The position numbers and the translations under genes are program-made. A stretch of DNA of 64,000 nt from Alkalimonas collagenimarina (GTDB taxonomy: Bacteria > Pseudomonadota > Gammaproteobacteria > Enterobacterales > Alteromonadaceae), in NCBI RefSeq assembly GCF_030717845.1, contig NZ_JAUZVZ010000002.1, positions 62,001 to 126,000 on the forward strand, written 5' to 3'. Below the pieces are notes generated by a model. That model worked only from the letters and a program-made list of their open reading frames with translations. It did no database searches and was not told where the DNA came from. Of the stretch, positions 1 to 8,800 are shown one piece after another (position 1 is the first letter of the stretch; every line of letters begins with the position of its first letter).

Positions 1-1916
1 CGGCAAAGGGTATCTGCGCTCTGACAGTGTTTTTTAAGACGTTGAGCAACTTGAACCAAGACGTCATCACCGGCACTATGCCCGAGCGTATCATTGATTT
101 TTTTAAAGCGGTCAAGGTCGATAAATAAAACTGCCAACTGCGTTTTCAGCTTTTTTGCATGTTGGATAGCTTGTTCGGTTCGGTCGAGCAACAGAGTCCG
201 GTTTGGTAGCTGGGTAAGTGGATCAAAGTGAGCCAGAAAATCCAGTTTCCTTTGATCATCTTTGTAGGTGGTGATATCGCTAAATAAAGCAACATAGTGG
301 GTAAGCTGGCCCCGCGCATCGCGGATCTCTGTAATGGTGAGCCATTCTGGTAACATGCTGCCATTTTTACGTCGGTTCCAAATTTCACCTTGCCAGTAGC
401 CATGGCGCTGAATGGATAGCTGCATGCTTTGATAAAAGCTGGCGTCGTGTTTGCCAGAGGAAAGAACGCTGGGTTTTTTCCCAATAACTTCGTCGGCTTG
501 ATAACCGGTAATATCGCTAAATGCTTTATTAATACTTAGTATTTTTTGCTCTGGATCGGTGATTAGCATACCTTCTGAGCTTTGTTCAAACAGTTGCTCA
601 AGCAATTGTAGCTTAAGTTCTGCTTGCTTCTGTGCGGTGATATCAATGTGAGTGCCGACAGTGATATCACCTGGCTCACCGAGCTCATTTAACAGCGTTC
701 TTCCACGTGATAAGATCCATAGCCAGCTGCCATTGGCATGTTGCATGCGAAACTGAACTTCATACATACCATCAGGCTGCGCTAAGTAGTTGAGAAAAGC
801 CTGACTCGCATTGGCTTTATCGTCCGGATGCAAGAAATGAAGCCATACCTCTGCCAAATTGTCCTGGCCCGTTTGATCGTAATCTTTACTATCGCGGCCT
901 AACATACTGAAATACTCAGGACTACATTGCAGAGTATTTTGCTTTTTATGGTATTCCCAAGATCCTGTGTTCGTGGCCTTGATAAAAGAGTGATACCGTT
1001 TTAAAGCTTGGTTAAGCTCGGATGTTCGCTCTGCTACCTGAACGGTCAGTTTCCCACGCTGACTGCGGAGCAGCAAAAATAATAAAGCAAAACTATACAG
1101 CATCAGGCTGCTGATGATCCCCAGCGACATTTCAAGCCAGAGTGCTGAGTGATGGTACCACCGACTTCGATGGCTAAGTTGCAGCATCCAAGGGTTGTGA
1201 GGAAGGGAGAAGATAAACTCAGGTGCATGATCGAGAACGGCCCCACTGTTACTGATCTGTTGCAGCTGGTCTTGTTCTGCTCGCATTAGCCGATAGTGAT
1301 ACTGGTTAGGCGGGAAAAACTCGCTAACGATATCGTTAAGTAGGGGCTCCAACTGCAAAGTGACATTGATAAACCCCCAGAATTCATTGCCATTCGGTGT
1401 CGGAGTGGGCAGATACAGTGGTAAGCGGCCTATTACCCCCATACCGCCCTGAACAAGAGGGAATGGACCATTGACTCGCAGCGCCTTTGCTTCTTTAGCT
1501 CGCCTCGCCTCTTTCGCCTGTTGTGGGTGACTAAACATGTCAAAACCGAGCAAGCTTTCATTGCCGGTTAGTGGAAAGACTGCACTGACCTGGCCATCCG
1601 GTGCCAGCGAAATAGCATGAATATCGGGATAAAACTGCAGTAGCTCTGCAGCGTATTGATTGAAGTCGACAGTGAGCTCTTGCGGCTGTTTGAGGCCAGC
1701 TGCGATAGCATAAGCGGCCGTAAAGTTTCGCTCCAACCGTAATTGCAACTGAGCAAAAAAAGCCTGAGCAGCCTGTTGAAGCGCTACGTCTTGTTGCTGC
1801 TGTCGATGGCTATCCAGATAGTAAACAAAGGCTGCGTTAAGCAGCAATCCGAGCCCTAAAATACTCAGTGCAAGTGGATGAAACTTGTTGTTCAACAACT
1901 CAGTCAAGGTTTTCAT
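1..1916 (-). CDS. CHASE/PAS/PAS/GGDEF membrane sensor, 3' end cut by window edge
   Basis: The frame is open from the ATG at 1916 to the left edge (638 codons) and the gene continues outside the window. Read in order: an N-terminal membrane segment (about residues 14-35), a periplasmic region of CHASE type, a second membrane segment (about 262-288), two PAS domains (about 320-560) and the start of a GGDEF domain with FIDLDRFKKINDTLGHSAGD. The window ends just before the GGDEF signature, so cyclase activity cannot be judged, nor whether an EAL domain follows. Such proteins make, and sometimes degrade, cyclic di-GMP in response to an external ligand, which is unknown here. A weak AAAGG lies 14 nt before the ATG. 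Confidence 0.85.
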   Translation of the reverse strand, partial: MKTLTELLNNKFHPLALSILGLGLLLNAAFVYYLDSHRQQQQDVALQQAAQAFFAQLQLRLERNFTAAYAIAAGLKQPQELTVDFNQYAAELLQFYPDIHAISLAPDGQVSAVFPLTGNESLLGFDMFSHPQQAKEARRAKEAKALRVNGPFPLVQGGMGVIGRLPLYLPTPTPNGNEFWGFINVTLQLEPLLNDIVSEFFPPNQYHYRLMRAEQDQLQQISNSGAVLDHAPEFIFSLPHNPWMLQLSHRSRWYHHSALWLEMSLGIISSLMLYSFALLFLLLRSQRGKLTVQVAERTSELNQALKRYHSFIKATNTGSWEYHKKQNTLQCSPEYFSMLGRDSKDYDQTGQDNLAEVWLHFLHPDDKANASQAFLNYLAQPDGMYEVQFRMQHANGSWLWILSRGRTLLNELGEPGDITVGTHIDITAQKQAELKLQLLEQLFEQSSEGMLITDPEQKILSINKAFSDITGYQADEVIGKKPSVLSSGKHDASFYQSMQLSIQRHGYWQGEIWNRRKNGSMLPEWLTITEIRDARGQLTHYVALFSDITTYKDDQRKLDFLAHFDPLTQLPNRTLLLDRTEQAIQHAKKLKTQLAVLFIDLDRFKKINDTLGHSAGDDVLVQVAQRLKKHCQSADTLC

Positions 1917-2104
1917 AGGGCGGTTATTGAGCCTTTAAATAGGATGATTGCACTAATTTAGGTTGCTATCTAATTGTTTTTAAAAATATTCTAGCCTCTA
2001 TTGTAGCGTAAATCTGTTTTTTTTCCTTGAAAGCAGAGGAACCATAATGCCGTAAGTGGCGTATAATCAAGGTAGATCAACGCACAACACCAAGGATTAT
2101 TGCC

Positions 2105-2656
2105 ATGAAAAAGTTACTATTGACCGCCTGCATCGCGGCCTCTATGGTCAGTTTTACCTCAGCTGCCAGCCAATGTGGTGCAGTTCTGAGCCACTCAATG
2201 CAGCAGCTGAGCACTCGTGAAACCGTCGATTTATGCGATAGCTTCAAAGGCAAAACCTTATTGGTCGTGAATACCGCCAGTAAGTGTGGTTTTACTCCAC
2301 AATTTGATGCTTTACAAAAATTGCACGAAGAATACAGCGATAAAGGTCTGGTGGTGTTGGGCTTTCCATCGAATGACTTTCGTCAGGAACATAGTGATGA
2401 AGAGCGTACGGCCGAAGTCTGTTACCTCGATTATGGGGTGAAATTTCCCATGTTTACCACTACGTCAGTACGTGGCAGCAACGCCAACCCAGTGTTTCGC
2501 GCTCTTATTGATCAAAGTGGTGAGCAGCCGTCTTGGAATTTTAACAAATATTTGGTCAGCCCTGATGAGCAAACCGTAGTGCACTTTGGCAGCCGAACCA
2601 GCCCGACCGATGCCAAGTTTATCGCTGAGCTTGAAAAGTTGTTACCGCAAAGCTAG
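2105..2656 (+). CDS. Secreted glutathione peroxidase family protein
   Basis: 183 aa with a Sec-type signal peptide (hydrophobic residues 4-20, cleavage probably near the alanines at 20-21). The mature part is a GPx fold: the catalytic cysteine is C61 in NTASKCGFTPQ, the conserved glutamine is Q94 and the tryptophan-asparagine pair is W144-N145 (SWNFNKYLV). A second cysteine, C106, could act as the resolving cysteine of thioredoxin-type peroxidases. It would reduce hydroperoxides in the periplasm. It stands alone, converging on the alternative oxidase gene. The cytoplasmic E. coli homologue BtuE lacks a signal peptide, so export is the notable trait. Confidence 0.88.
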   Translation: MKKLLLTACIAASMVSFTSAASQCGAVLSHSMQQLSTRETVDLCDSFKGKTLLVVNTASKCGFTPQFDALQKLHEEYSDKGLVVLGFPSNDFRQEHSDEERTAEVCYLDYGVKFPMFTTTSVRGSNANPVFRALIDQSGEQPSWNFNKYLVSPDEQTVVHFGSRTSPTDAKFIAELEKLLPQS

Positions 2657-2672
2657 GTACTAGCTCTACAGA

Positions 2673-2698
2673 CTGCAACCACAGTCCCGTGGTTGCAG
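2673..2698. terminator. Hairpin between convergent genes
   Basis: A perfect 10-bp inverted repeat, CTGCAACCAC / GTGGTTGCAG with a 6-nt loop, lies between the ends of the peroxidase gene and the convergent oxidase gene. No clear T run follows on either strand, so it may stabilise the mRNA ends rather than act as a strong intrinsic terminator. Confidence 0.5.
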
Positions 2699-2736
2699 CT
2701 TGACGAGTATGAGCATGTGCTTTCTCAAGACAAGCG

Positions 2737-3369
2737 CTATTTGCTCAGCTGATTGGCAAAACCATGGTTGACATCACGGTGACCTGCCTCATCGGCCCGC
2801 ACGGCAATAACTACATCTCGCAGTTTAGCATCGGCTGGCATTTGCCAATAATCTATTGCCACCTGTGGCGCGGCGATATTCTCAATGATGCCCTGATCTA
2901 TTTCTTCTAAATAGCAGCTGTAACTGAATACCGCTTCTTCTTCAAAATAGCCGACTAAGCGATGCGCTGTTTTTTCTGACACGATATACAAAAGTAAAAA
3001 ACCAACAAAAAAGAAGCCTTGAGCTAGCAATATCAGGATGCGTTCAAACCAGTTGGGTTTGGCTATTTCAATGAATGTCATCAGGTGCATCCGCTCGTTT
3101 TCGGCTTCGTCTAGCAAGACTCGAATCCAGCCTTGATCATCTTCCATGCGGCGTAAACTGCGCATATGACGAATCATACCAGCCACCATGCCAGGGACCC
3201 CAGCGACGGTTTCAAGGATCACGGCCCGGTGGCCATAGCGCTTGGCAAAAAAAGTATCTGCACAAAAACGCAGTATTTTGGTCAGACGAAAAGCGATTCG
3301 GTCGGATAAATTTTGCGGACTATGGTGGGGTGCTAGTGGATCAGATTGGTGGCTTGACTCTTTAGACAT
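2737..3369 (-). CDS. aox: Alternative oxidase (cyanide-insensitive ubiquinol oxidase)
   Basis: 210 aa with all the diiron motifs of alternative oxidase: [10 protein letters not shown] (E53), [10 protein letters not shown] (E92, H95), FEEEAVFSY (E143-E145) and [12 protein letters not shown] (E194, H197). A hydrophobic segment at about 110-131 lies between the second and third motifs, as in the mitochondrial enzyme, where the protein dips into one leaflet of the membrane. It would oxidise ubiquinol and reduce oxygen to water without pumping protons. AOX is patchy in bacteria; in Vibrio fischeri it is induced by nitric oxide. GTAGGAG lies ahead of the ATG. No regulator gene is adjacent and I could not recognise an operator in the 299 bp upstream. 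Confidence 0.93.
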   Translation of the reverse strand: MSKESSHQSDPLAPHHSPQNLSDRIAFRLTKILRFCADTFFAKRYGHRAVILETVAGVPGMVAGMIRHMRSLRRMEDDQGWIRVLLDEAENERMHLMTFIEIAKPNWFERILILLAQGFFFVGFLLLYIVSEKTAHRLVGYFEEEAVFSYSCYLEEIDQGIIENIAAPQVAIDYWQMPADAKLRDVVIAVRADEAGHRDVNHGFANQLSK

Positions 3370-3668
3370 CAGTAGCTCCTACTTTACAATGTATCGACAC
3401 AGTATGACACAGGACAACTGAACCTCTACTGAGTATCCAGTACGTTAACGCGGTCAGTCTGGGGATAAAGTTTGTCCGCCAGTCGAATGCAATGTGGTAT
3501 ACCAAACATAATACGGATCGAGTTTTGTTATGTTGGCTGGCAAGAGTCGCTGCAACTGCTGGCGCACCTAACCGAGCCAGAAATACCAGATCAAGATTGA
3601 TTTATGGTCAACATGGCCAAGCCAGCTTCAGTGTTTAAAGCATGATAGAGATCGTTTAGGATATAAGG
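3370..3668. other. Intergenic region between aox and rnhA, possible gene remnant
   Basis: These 299 bp hold the aox promoter region. On the + strand one short frame ends at about 3600 with GWQESLQLLAHLTEPEIPD followed by a stop, which reads like the C-terminus of a protein (the GWxESL pattern is common at the end of AHSA1/SRPBCC proteins), but no start or body is present. It may be a decayed fragment. The similarity is from memory and weak. Confidence 0.25.
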
Positions 3669-4148
3669 TTACTTGGTTACTAAACTAAGCTCAAAGCCTT
3701 CATCAATGCCAATCGCCGCGTCAGTTGCTGCGTCTCTAGCCAGTTGATCACAGCGCTCATTTTCTGGATGACCGGCATGTCCTTTCACCCAATGCCAGTT
3801 GATCTGGTGGCGCTGTGCGGCAGTGTCGAGCCGTTGCCATAGATCTTTGTTTTTCACAGGTTTTTTTTGGCTGGTACGCCAGTCATTCCTTTTCCAACCT
3901 GCGAGCCATTGCATAATACCAAGACGGACATACTGGCTGTCGGTGGTTAGATCAACCTGACAGGCCGATTTCAACGACTCCAGGGCGACAATTGCTGCTA
4001 ATAGCTCCATACGATTATTGGTGGTTTGACGAAAACCACCGCTCAATTCCTTTTTATGCTGCTGATAGCTGAGTACCACGCCATAACCGCCCGGACCAGG
4101 GTTGCCAAGGCAGGAACCATCTGTAAAGATGGAGACAGTTTTCAGCAT
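3669..4148 (-). CDS. rnhA: Ribonuclease HI
   Basis: 159 aa, the normal length for the bacterial enzyme. The catalytic carboxylates are all present: D10 ([14 protein letters not shown]), E48 ([10 protein letters not shown]), D70 (LTTDSQYV) and D134, with H124 in the flexible loop ([13 protein letters not shown]). It cleaves the RNA strand of RNA-DNA hybrids (R-loops, Okazaki primers). It is divergent from dnaQ with 100 bp between the starts, the same arrangement as in E. coli, so the two promoters share this short space. Confidence 0.97.
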   Translation of the reverse strand: MLKTVSIFTDGSCLGNPGPGGYGVVLSYQQHKKELSGGFRQTTNNRMELLAAIVALESLKSACQVDLTTDSQYVRLGIMQWLAGWKRNDWRTSQKKPVKNKDLWQRLDTAAQRHQINWHWVKGHAGHPENERCDQLARDAATDAAIGIDEGFELSLVTK

Positions 4149-4248
4149 AGAGTAATCCTTATTTTTATGGGGTTTTTCAAGTCAGTAGCGCATAGCAGCG
4201 GCAGAGTTGTTATAATTTAACGTAAAAGCGACTTCAGCGGAACCAAAG

Positions 4249-4962
4249 ATGGCAAAACGTCAGATTGTACTGGATACCGAAACCACCGGCATCAGCCCAA
4301 AAGAAGGGCACCGCATTATTGAGATTGGTTGTGTTGAACTGATCAACCGGCGTTTTACCGGCAATAATTATCATGTCTATATTAATCCTGAGCGGGAAAT
4401 TGAAGCCGAAGCAATAGCCGTGCATGGCATCACCAATGAGCGTTTGATGCATGAACCAAAGTTTCGTGACATTGCTCAAGAGTTTTATGAGTACATACAG
4501 GGCGCTGAGCTAGTGATCCACAATGCGCCCTTTGATGTTGGTTTTATGGATCATGAGTTTGCCATGCTACGGCCATCAATACCTGCTGTGGCTCAGCATT
4601 GCGCGGTACTGGATACCTTGAAACTAGCCCGGGAAATGCATCCGGGGCAAAAAAATAACCTTGATGCACTCTGTCGTCGCTACGATATAAACAACAGTCA
4701 TCGAACCTTGCATGGCGCCTTGCTGGATGCTGAGATTCTGGCTGAGGTCTATCTGTTGATGACGGGGGGGCAGGTCAATTTAAACCTGGCTGGCGAACGG
4801 GAAAAGAGTGATGGCGATCAACCACAGCAGCCGATCCAAATTAAAAGACAGGGGGCTTTGAAGGTGATCAAAGCCAGCGATACGGAACTGCTCGCGCATC
4901 AGCAACGATTAGATGTCATTGCAACAGAGTCAGGAGGCCTGTTATGGCCCTTACAGCAGTAA
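4249..4962 (+). CDS. dnaQ: DNA polymerase III epsilon subunit (proofreading exonuclease)
   Basis: 237 aa. The DEDDh exonuclease residues are visible: D9 and E11 (LDTETTGIS), D96 (HNAPFDVGFM), H155 and D160 (HGALLDAEIL). GGQVNLNL at 173-180 sits where the beta-clamp-binding motif of E. coli epsilon lies, and the C-terminal tail would contact the alpha subunit. The protein proofreads the replicative polymerase. A GCGGAA sequence precedes the ATG. The last 19 bp overlap the start of the next gene, so the two are probably co-transcribed. Confidence 0.96.
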   Translation: MAKRQIVLDTETTGISPKEGHRIIEIGCVELINRRFTGNNYHVYINPEREIEAEAIAVHGITNERLMHEPKFRDIAQEFYEYIQGAELVIHNAPFDVGFMDHEFAMLRPSIPAVAQHCAVLDTLKLAREMHPGQKNNLDALCRRYDINNSHRTLHGALLDAEILAEVYLLMTGGQVNLNLAGEREKSDGDQPQQPIQIKRQGALKVIKASDTELLAHQQRLDVIATESGGLLWPLQQ

Positions 4963-6407
4963 AGTGGATTTTGCTTTGCACGGCTATTGTATGCTGTGGC
5001 TTGGCAAGTGCAGATCCTGCTTCAGAGACTGAGCCAGAGCTGACGATTGAGCAATTAGAGCAGATGGAATTAAACTTTCCTGATGCATTGGAAGGAACCC
5101 CATTCGACGTTGGCTTTGCCATGCTGGATGAATTACCCACCAAAAACCAGCTGCCATTTTTTGACAATCGTTTTCGTATTGATGCCGAGGTGGATGAAAT
5201 TACCTTGTTGATGTTTCGTCGGCGAGGTTCACCGGCTGTGATTTTGGTCAGGCCGGATGGCAGCAAAATTAATGTCCGCACGGCAGAGGAGTTTGGCGTC
5301 GAGTGGCACGATACCAATAATTACGATTTGATCCGTATTCCCAGACCGATGCCGGGCCCGTGGCAGGCGCTGGGGCGTATTTTACCTGAAAGCCGTATTA
5401 TGGTGTTCAGTGACATCGAGCTGGATGTCGATCCGTTGCCTGAGCACTTGATGAGTGGCGAAACCCTTAAGGTAACGGCTCGCTTGCAAAATGCTGGTGA
5501 TCCTATCAATGCACGGGATTTCCGTGAAATTCTGACCTTGGATGTGATTTTTATCAGCACCAATAACCCTGATTATGACAATTTTGGTCGCGGTATCGTA
5601 CAAGTGGCTCAATTTAGAGATGATGGACGAGGCTTCGATGAGCGTGCCCGTGATGGTGTCTTTACCGGTGAGTTCAAGCTGGATTTTGCTGCTGGAGAAT
5701 GGGTGCCAAAGTATTTGGTAAAAACACCACTTTATACCCGGGAGGTGGTGCAACCTGCAGTGCTTATTCATCCTTCACCGATCAAGCCAAATATTCAGAT
5801 TGCTGAAGATGAGAGTGCAGCTCATCACATTCAGTTTACCCTAGTCGATGAGCAGGTAGATGCATCATCGCTCATTGTTCAGGGAGGGATCCGTTATCCC
5901 GATGGTGTTGAAGACAGCTTCAGCTTACAAGAACAACAGGGGGCTCATCATGAGTTGGTATTGGATAATCGAGGCTTTGGTAGCTATGTGGTGATCGCTT
6001 CTGCTTTTGGCACAACCACCGAAGGTCGTGAGTTTATGCTGACGTTGCCTGTCATCGACTTTTCCGTCAATCTGCAAACCTTTCAGGCGCCTGAGCTTGA
6101 AATGCTGCCAGAGGAACTGTTGGCTTTAGAGGCTGAAAAATCACAACAAGAAGAAGAGCCCACCTTTCCATGGGGCTGGGTGATTGTGATCAATACAACG
6201 ATTTTTGCGATTGGTGGTTGCATCATTTGGCTCACTATTAGCGGTCGCTCATGGCGAGATTTGCTGCCCCGTAAAAAAGCAAAGGGTGAACAAAAACCAG
6301 CTGAACAAAAGCAATCAGAAAAGTCAGCTGGCAAAAATGAACCGCAGGATGCTGGTAAAAAAGACGATTTAGACGACATTCTGGATCTATCGTTACCGGA
6401 TGATTAA
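4944..6407 (+). CDS. Conserved membrane-anchored exported protein (TIGR03503-like)
   Basis: 487 aa with an N-terminal signal sequence (MALTAVKWILLCTAIVCCGLASA), a long periplasmic part that looks like beta-sandwich repeats (residues about 60-390), one C-terminal membrane helix (about 411-433) and a Lys/Glu-rich cytoplasmic tail that ends in an acidic stretch (DDLDDILDLSLPDD). The layout matches the uncharacterised gammaproteobacterial family I know as TIGR03503; the family assignment is from memory. The ATG lies inside the end of dnaQ after AGGAGG, which supports this start and translational coupling. Function unknown; a cell-envelope role is the most that can be inferred. Confidence 0.75.
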   Translation: MALTAVKWILLCTAIVCCGLASADPASETEPELTIEQLEQMELNFPDALEGTPFDVGFAMLDELPTKNQLPFFDNRFRIDAEVDEITLLMFRRRGSPAVILVRPDGSKINVRTAEEFGVEWHDTNNYDLIRIPRPMPGPWQALGRILPESRIMVFSDIELDVDPLPEHLMSGETLKVTARLQNAGDPINARDFREILTLDVIFISTNNPDYDNFGRGIVQVAQFRDDGRGFDERARDGVFTGEFKLDFAAGEWVPKYLVKTPLYTREVVQPAVLIHPSPIKPNIQIAEDESAAHHIQFTLVDEQVDASSLIVQGGIRYPDGVEDSFSLQEQQGAHHELVLDNRGFGSYVVIASAFGTTTEGREFMLTLPVIDFSVNLQTFQAPELEMLPEELLALEAEKSQQEEEPTFPWGWVIVINTTIFAIGGCIIWLTISGRSWRDLLPRKKAKGEQKPAEQKQSEKSAGKNEPQDAGKKDDLDDILDLSLPDD

Positions 6408-6435
6408 GGATTGCGCAATTGTCGGCAAAAAGGTG

Positions 6436-6464
6436 TTGACGAAGAAAACCCTAACCCTTATCAT
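6436..6464 (+). promoter_or_regulatory. Sigma-70 promoter of the tRNA-Asp array, stringent-type discriminator
   Basis: TTGACG (6436-6441) and TATCAT (6459-6464) are 17 bp apart, close to consensus. The bases after the -10 box are GC-rich (CCCGCCGC), the discriminator typical of stable-RNA promoters repressed by ppGpp/DksA. The first tRNA begins 50 bp downstream. Confidence 0.7.
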
Positions 6465-6514
6465 TCCCGCCGCAATGCAGCATCCGTACCAAGGATTCTG
6501 TAATGCTCTGGTTT

Positions 6515-6591
6515 GGAGCGGTAGTTCAGTTGGTTAGAATACCGGCCTGTCACGCCGGGGGTCGCGGGTTCGAGTCCCGTCCGCTCCGCCA
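6515..6591 (+). tRNA. tRNA-Asp (GTC), copy 1 of 4
   Basis: 77 nt including an encoded CCA. The acceptor stem is GGAGCGG/CCGCTCC, the anticodon arm is CCGGCCTGTCACGCCGG with anticodon GTC, and the T arm contains GGTTCGAGTCC. It is identical to the three copies that follow, separated from the next by 24 bp. The four are presumably cut from one precursor. Confidence 0.97.
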
Positions 6592-6615
6592 AACCTTTAC
6601 ACAGTTCATGACAGT

Positions 6616-6692
6616 GGAGCGGTAGTTCAGTTGGTTAGAATACCGGCCTGTCACGCCGGGGGTCGCGGGTTCGAGTCCCGTCCGCTCCGCCA
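6616..6692 (+). tRNA. tRNA-Asp (GTC), copy 2 of 4
   Basis: Identical over 77 nt to copy 1, with CCA encoded. Separated from copy 3 by 30 bp of unrelated spacer. Confidence 0.97.
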
Positions 6693-6722
6693 CTGTTCAG
6701 AATTGTGTATGTATACCGCTGC

Positions 6723-6799
6723 GGAGCGGTAGTTCAGTTGGTTAGAATACCGGCCTGTCACGCCGGGGGTCGCGGGTTCGAGTCCCGTCCGCTCCGCCA
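6723..6799 (+). tRNA. tRNA-Asp (GTC), copy 3 of 4
   Basis: Identical over 77 nt to copy 1, with CCA encoded. Separated from copy 4 by 43 bp. Confidence 0.97.
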
Positions 6800-6842
6800 C
6801 TATACATCCCTTGCTTTGCACTCTGAGTGCGTTCTGTTATAC

Positions 6843-6919
6843 GGAGCGGTAGTTCAGTTGGTTAGAATACCGGCCTGTCACGCCGGGGGTCGCGGGTTCG
6901 AGTCCCGTCCGCTCCGCCA
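6843..6919 (+). tRNA. tRNA-Asp (GTC), copy 4 of 4
   Basis: Identical over 77 nt to copy 1, with CCA encoded. No strong terminator hairpin follows at once; a weak GGTTCG/CGAACC inverted repeat lies about 25-50 bp downstream. Confidence 0.97.
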
Positions 6920-7089
6920 ACACTTTTCTAATATTTAGACTTGGGTTCGAGAGCCATCTATTTCGCGAACCATTTTCCCTGTGTTATCTTCTTCTGTCTC
7001 GAAAATACACCTATCATCCTGTTATCCAAGATAAATTATTATACTGCTCTGATATCTGGTTATTGTATGTTGGAAGGGGCAGAATAAAG

Positions 7090-7115
7090 CCATGACCAGC
7101 AGTTACTGGTCATGG
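7090..7115. terminator. Probable bidirectional terminator
   Basis: A 10-bp perfect stem CCATGACCAG / CTGGTCATGG with a 6-nt loop lies 12 bp past the stop codon of the carrier gene on the minus strand; the minus strand continues CTTTATTC. It would end the carrier transcript and may also stop read-through from the tRNA array. Confidence 0.6.
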
Positions 7116-7127
7116 CTAAAAGCAGAA

Positions 7128-8564
7128 TTAAGAGGCAATAACCGCTTCAATGGACGCCATGGCAACTTCTGGTTGCACATCAGCTCCATAACCAAATACT
7201 ACAGCCAGTACGAGCACTAGAGTGGCAGCCGCCATTAGTTTTAATAGCAACGGAATGCAGAACTTGAACCAGCGGTCATATGGCACACCGGCAATACCAA
7301 TGATGCCCATCAAGACGGCATTGGTTGGTACGATCATGTTAGAGAAGCCATCACCAAACTGATAGGCCAGTACTGCCACCTGACGCGGTACACCAACCAA
7401 ATCGCTGAGAGGCGCCATCAACGGCATGGTAACAAAAGCCTGGCCGCTGCCTGAGGGCACGAACAGATTAAGAATGGTCTGGATCACCAGCATACCAAAA
7501 GCCGACACAGTTGCGGGGACATGCGACAACGGCATGGATAGGCCGTGTACTATGCTGTGCAAGATTTGGCCGTCCTCTAAAATCAGCGCGATACCGCGGG
7601 CAATACCAATCAGTACTGCCGTGGTGGTTAAGTCTTTCACCCCTTCAATAAAGCTATCAGACGCTTGGTCAAAACTCAGCTGACCAATCAGCGTGGTAAG
7701 AAGACCCCAACCAATAAAGCAGGCACCGAGCTCATACAGATACCAGCCGTGCTCAGAAATACCATAAACAGCAATACCGATGGTGATGAGGAAGCTGGCT
7801 AGGATCAGTTTATGACGCTTGTTTAAACCAGGGTAGCTTTTGTTGCTGATATCGCCGACCGGGCAAGGTAAGTCTGCTACCAATGAAGCTTTAGGGTCGG
7901 CAATGACTTTCTGGGCGTATTTCCAGACATGGTGGTAGGCAATAATACAAAACGGCAGGATCAGGGCCAGCCGAAGCCACATACCAGAGTATGGCGGTAC
8001 TTCAGCGATCCCTTGAGCAATCAGTACCGTGAAAGGGTTAAAGGCAGAGACACCATAACCAACACCATAACCCGCGACCGTCATGCCTACGGCAGTCATA
8101 CTATCGAGTCGCATGGCCTTACAGAGTGCGACTAATATCAGCACGAAAGGAATGTATTCACCGGCAGTACCTATCGCCCCGGAAGCCAGTGAGAAGAAGA
8201 AAATGACCATAAAGATCAGCTTGTGTGGTGCATCGCTGTGTTTTTCCAGCAAGCGGCCAATCAGTGCATCTACCGTGCCGGTTCTGCGCGCGACAGCCAG
8301 CACACCACCGACAATAAAGACAAAGAAAATGATGTCCTGAGCGGCGGCGAAAGCGCGGGGTACGGCCGTCAGCAGCTGCCAGGGAGTGAGTAACTCCCGA
8401 TCCTCAGCCAGCGTATAGGTACCTGGAATGACCACGGTGCGGCCAGTATCGGTTAATGCGGTATCAAAAAAACCCTGTGGTACGATCCAGGTTGCGATCA
8501 TTGCAATGATCATCATACTGAACAACAAAGTGAGGGTGTGGGGGACCTTAAATTCTTTCTTCAT
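7128..8564 (-). CDS. YfcC/DcuC-type membrane carrier, first paralogue
   Basis: 478 aa from the ATG at 8564 (AAAGGT lies 8 nt upstream; an in-frame start 45 bp further out has no such site). The protein is a polytopic membrane protein with about 12 hydrophobic segments and the family signature NLFVPSGSGQAFVTMP, followed by FGDGFSNMIVPTN. The YfcC/DcuC fold group (PF03606) contains C4-dicarboxylate and amino-acid or peptide-related carriers; the substrate cannot be told from sequence. A second paralogue sits in the cyanophycin locus at 18589-20079 and shares the same motif. It is transcribed alone and diverges from the spermidine-synthase-like gene. Confidence 0.85.
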   Translation of the reverse strand: MKKEFKVPHTLTLLFSMMIIAMIATWIVPQGFFDTALTDTGRTVVIPGTYTLAEDRELLTPWQLLTAVPRAFAAAQDIIFFVFIVGGVLAVARRTGTVDALIGRLLEKHSDAPHKLIFMVIFFFSLASGAIGTAGEYIPFVLILVALCKAMRLDSMTAVGMTVAGYGVGYGVSAFNPFTVLIAQGIAEVPPYSGMWLRLALILPFCIIAYHHVWKYAQKVIADPKASLVADLPCPVGDISNKSYPGLNKRHKLILASFLITIGIAVYGISEHGWYLYELGACFIGWGLLTTLIGQLSFDQASDSFIEGVKDLTTTAVLIGIARGIALILEDGQILHSIVHGLSMPLSHVPATVSAFGMLVIQTILNLFVPSGSGQAFVTMPLMAPLSDLVGVPRQVAVLAYQFGDGFSNMIVPTNAVLMGIIGIAGVPYDRWFKFCIPLLLKLMAAATLVLVLAVVFGYGADVQPEVAMASIEAVIAS

Positions 8565-8800
8565 GGAAAGACCTTTTTCGTTATATACCCATTGTCTCTC
8601 AAAGCGCACGGGTATTGGTTATCAGGTGTCAAAACCATTCAAGTCTACCTGAAGGCGGGGTGGCAACCAAGACGCTTGTTGTGCATTTGTATAAAATTTA
8701 TAACGTCTTTGCATGACCACTTGCATGAAGTGCTCTTAAGCTTGCTTCAAGATTAGGCATTGTATAGGCTTGGCAGCATTATTCATTCGTAGGATTAGCT

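Noticed and set aside
3075-3365. Plus-strand open frame opposite the oxidase gene
   Set aside because: Arg/Gly-rich shadow of the conserved aox coding sequence.
6515-6919. Regular repeats of 77 bp with spacers of 24-43 bp, which at first look like a repeat-spacer array
   Set aside because: The repeats fold as tRNA-Asp with anticodon GTC and encoded CCA; they are tRNA genes, not CRISPR repeats.
6705-6938. A 77-codon open frame with an internally repeated peptide (AVVQLVRIPACHAGGRGFESRP)
   Set aside because: It is a translation of two tRNA genes and their spacer; no independent coding evidence.
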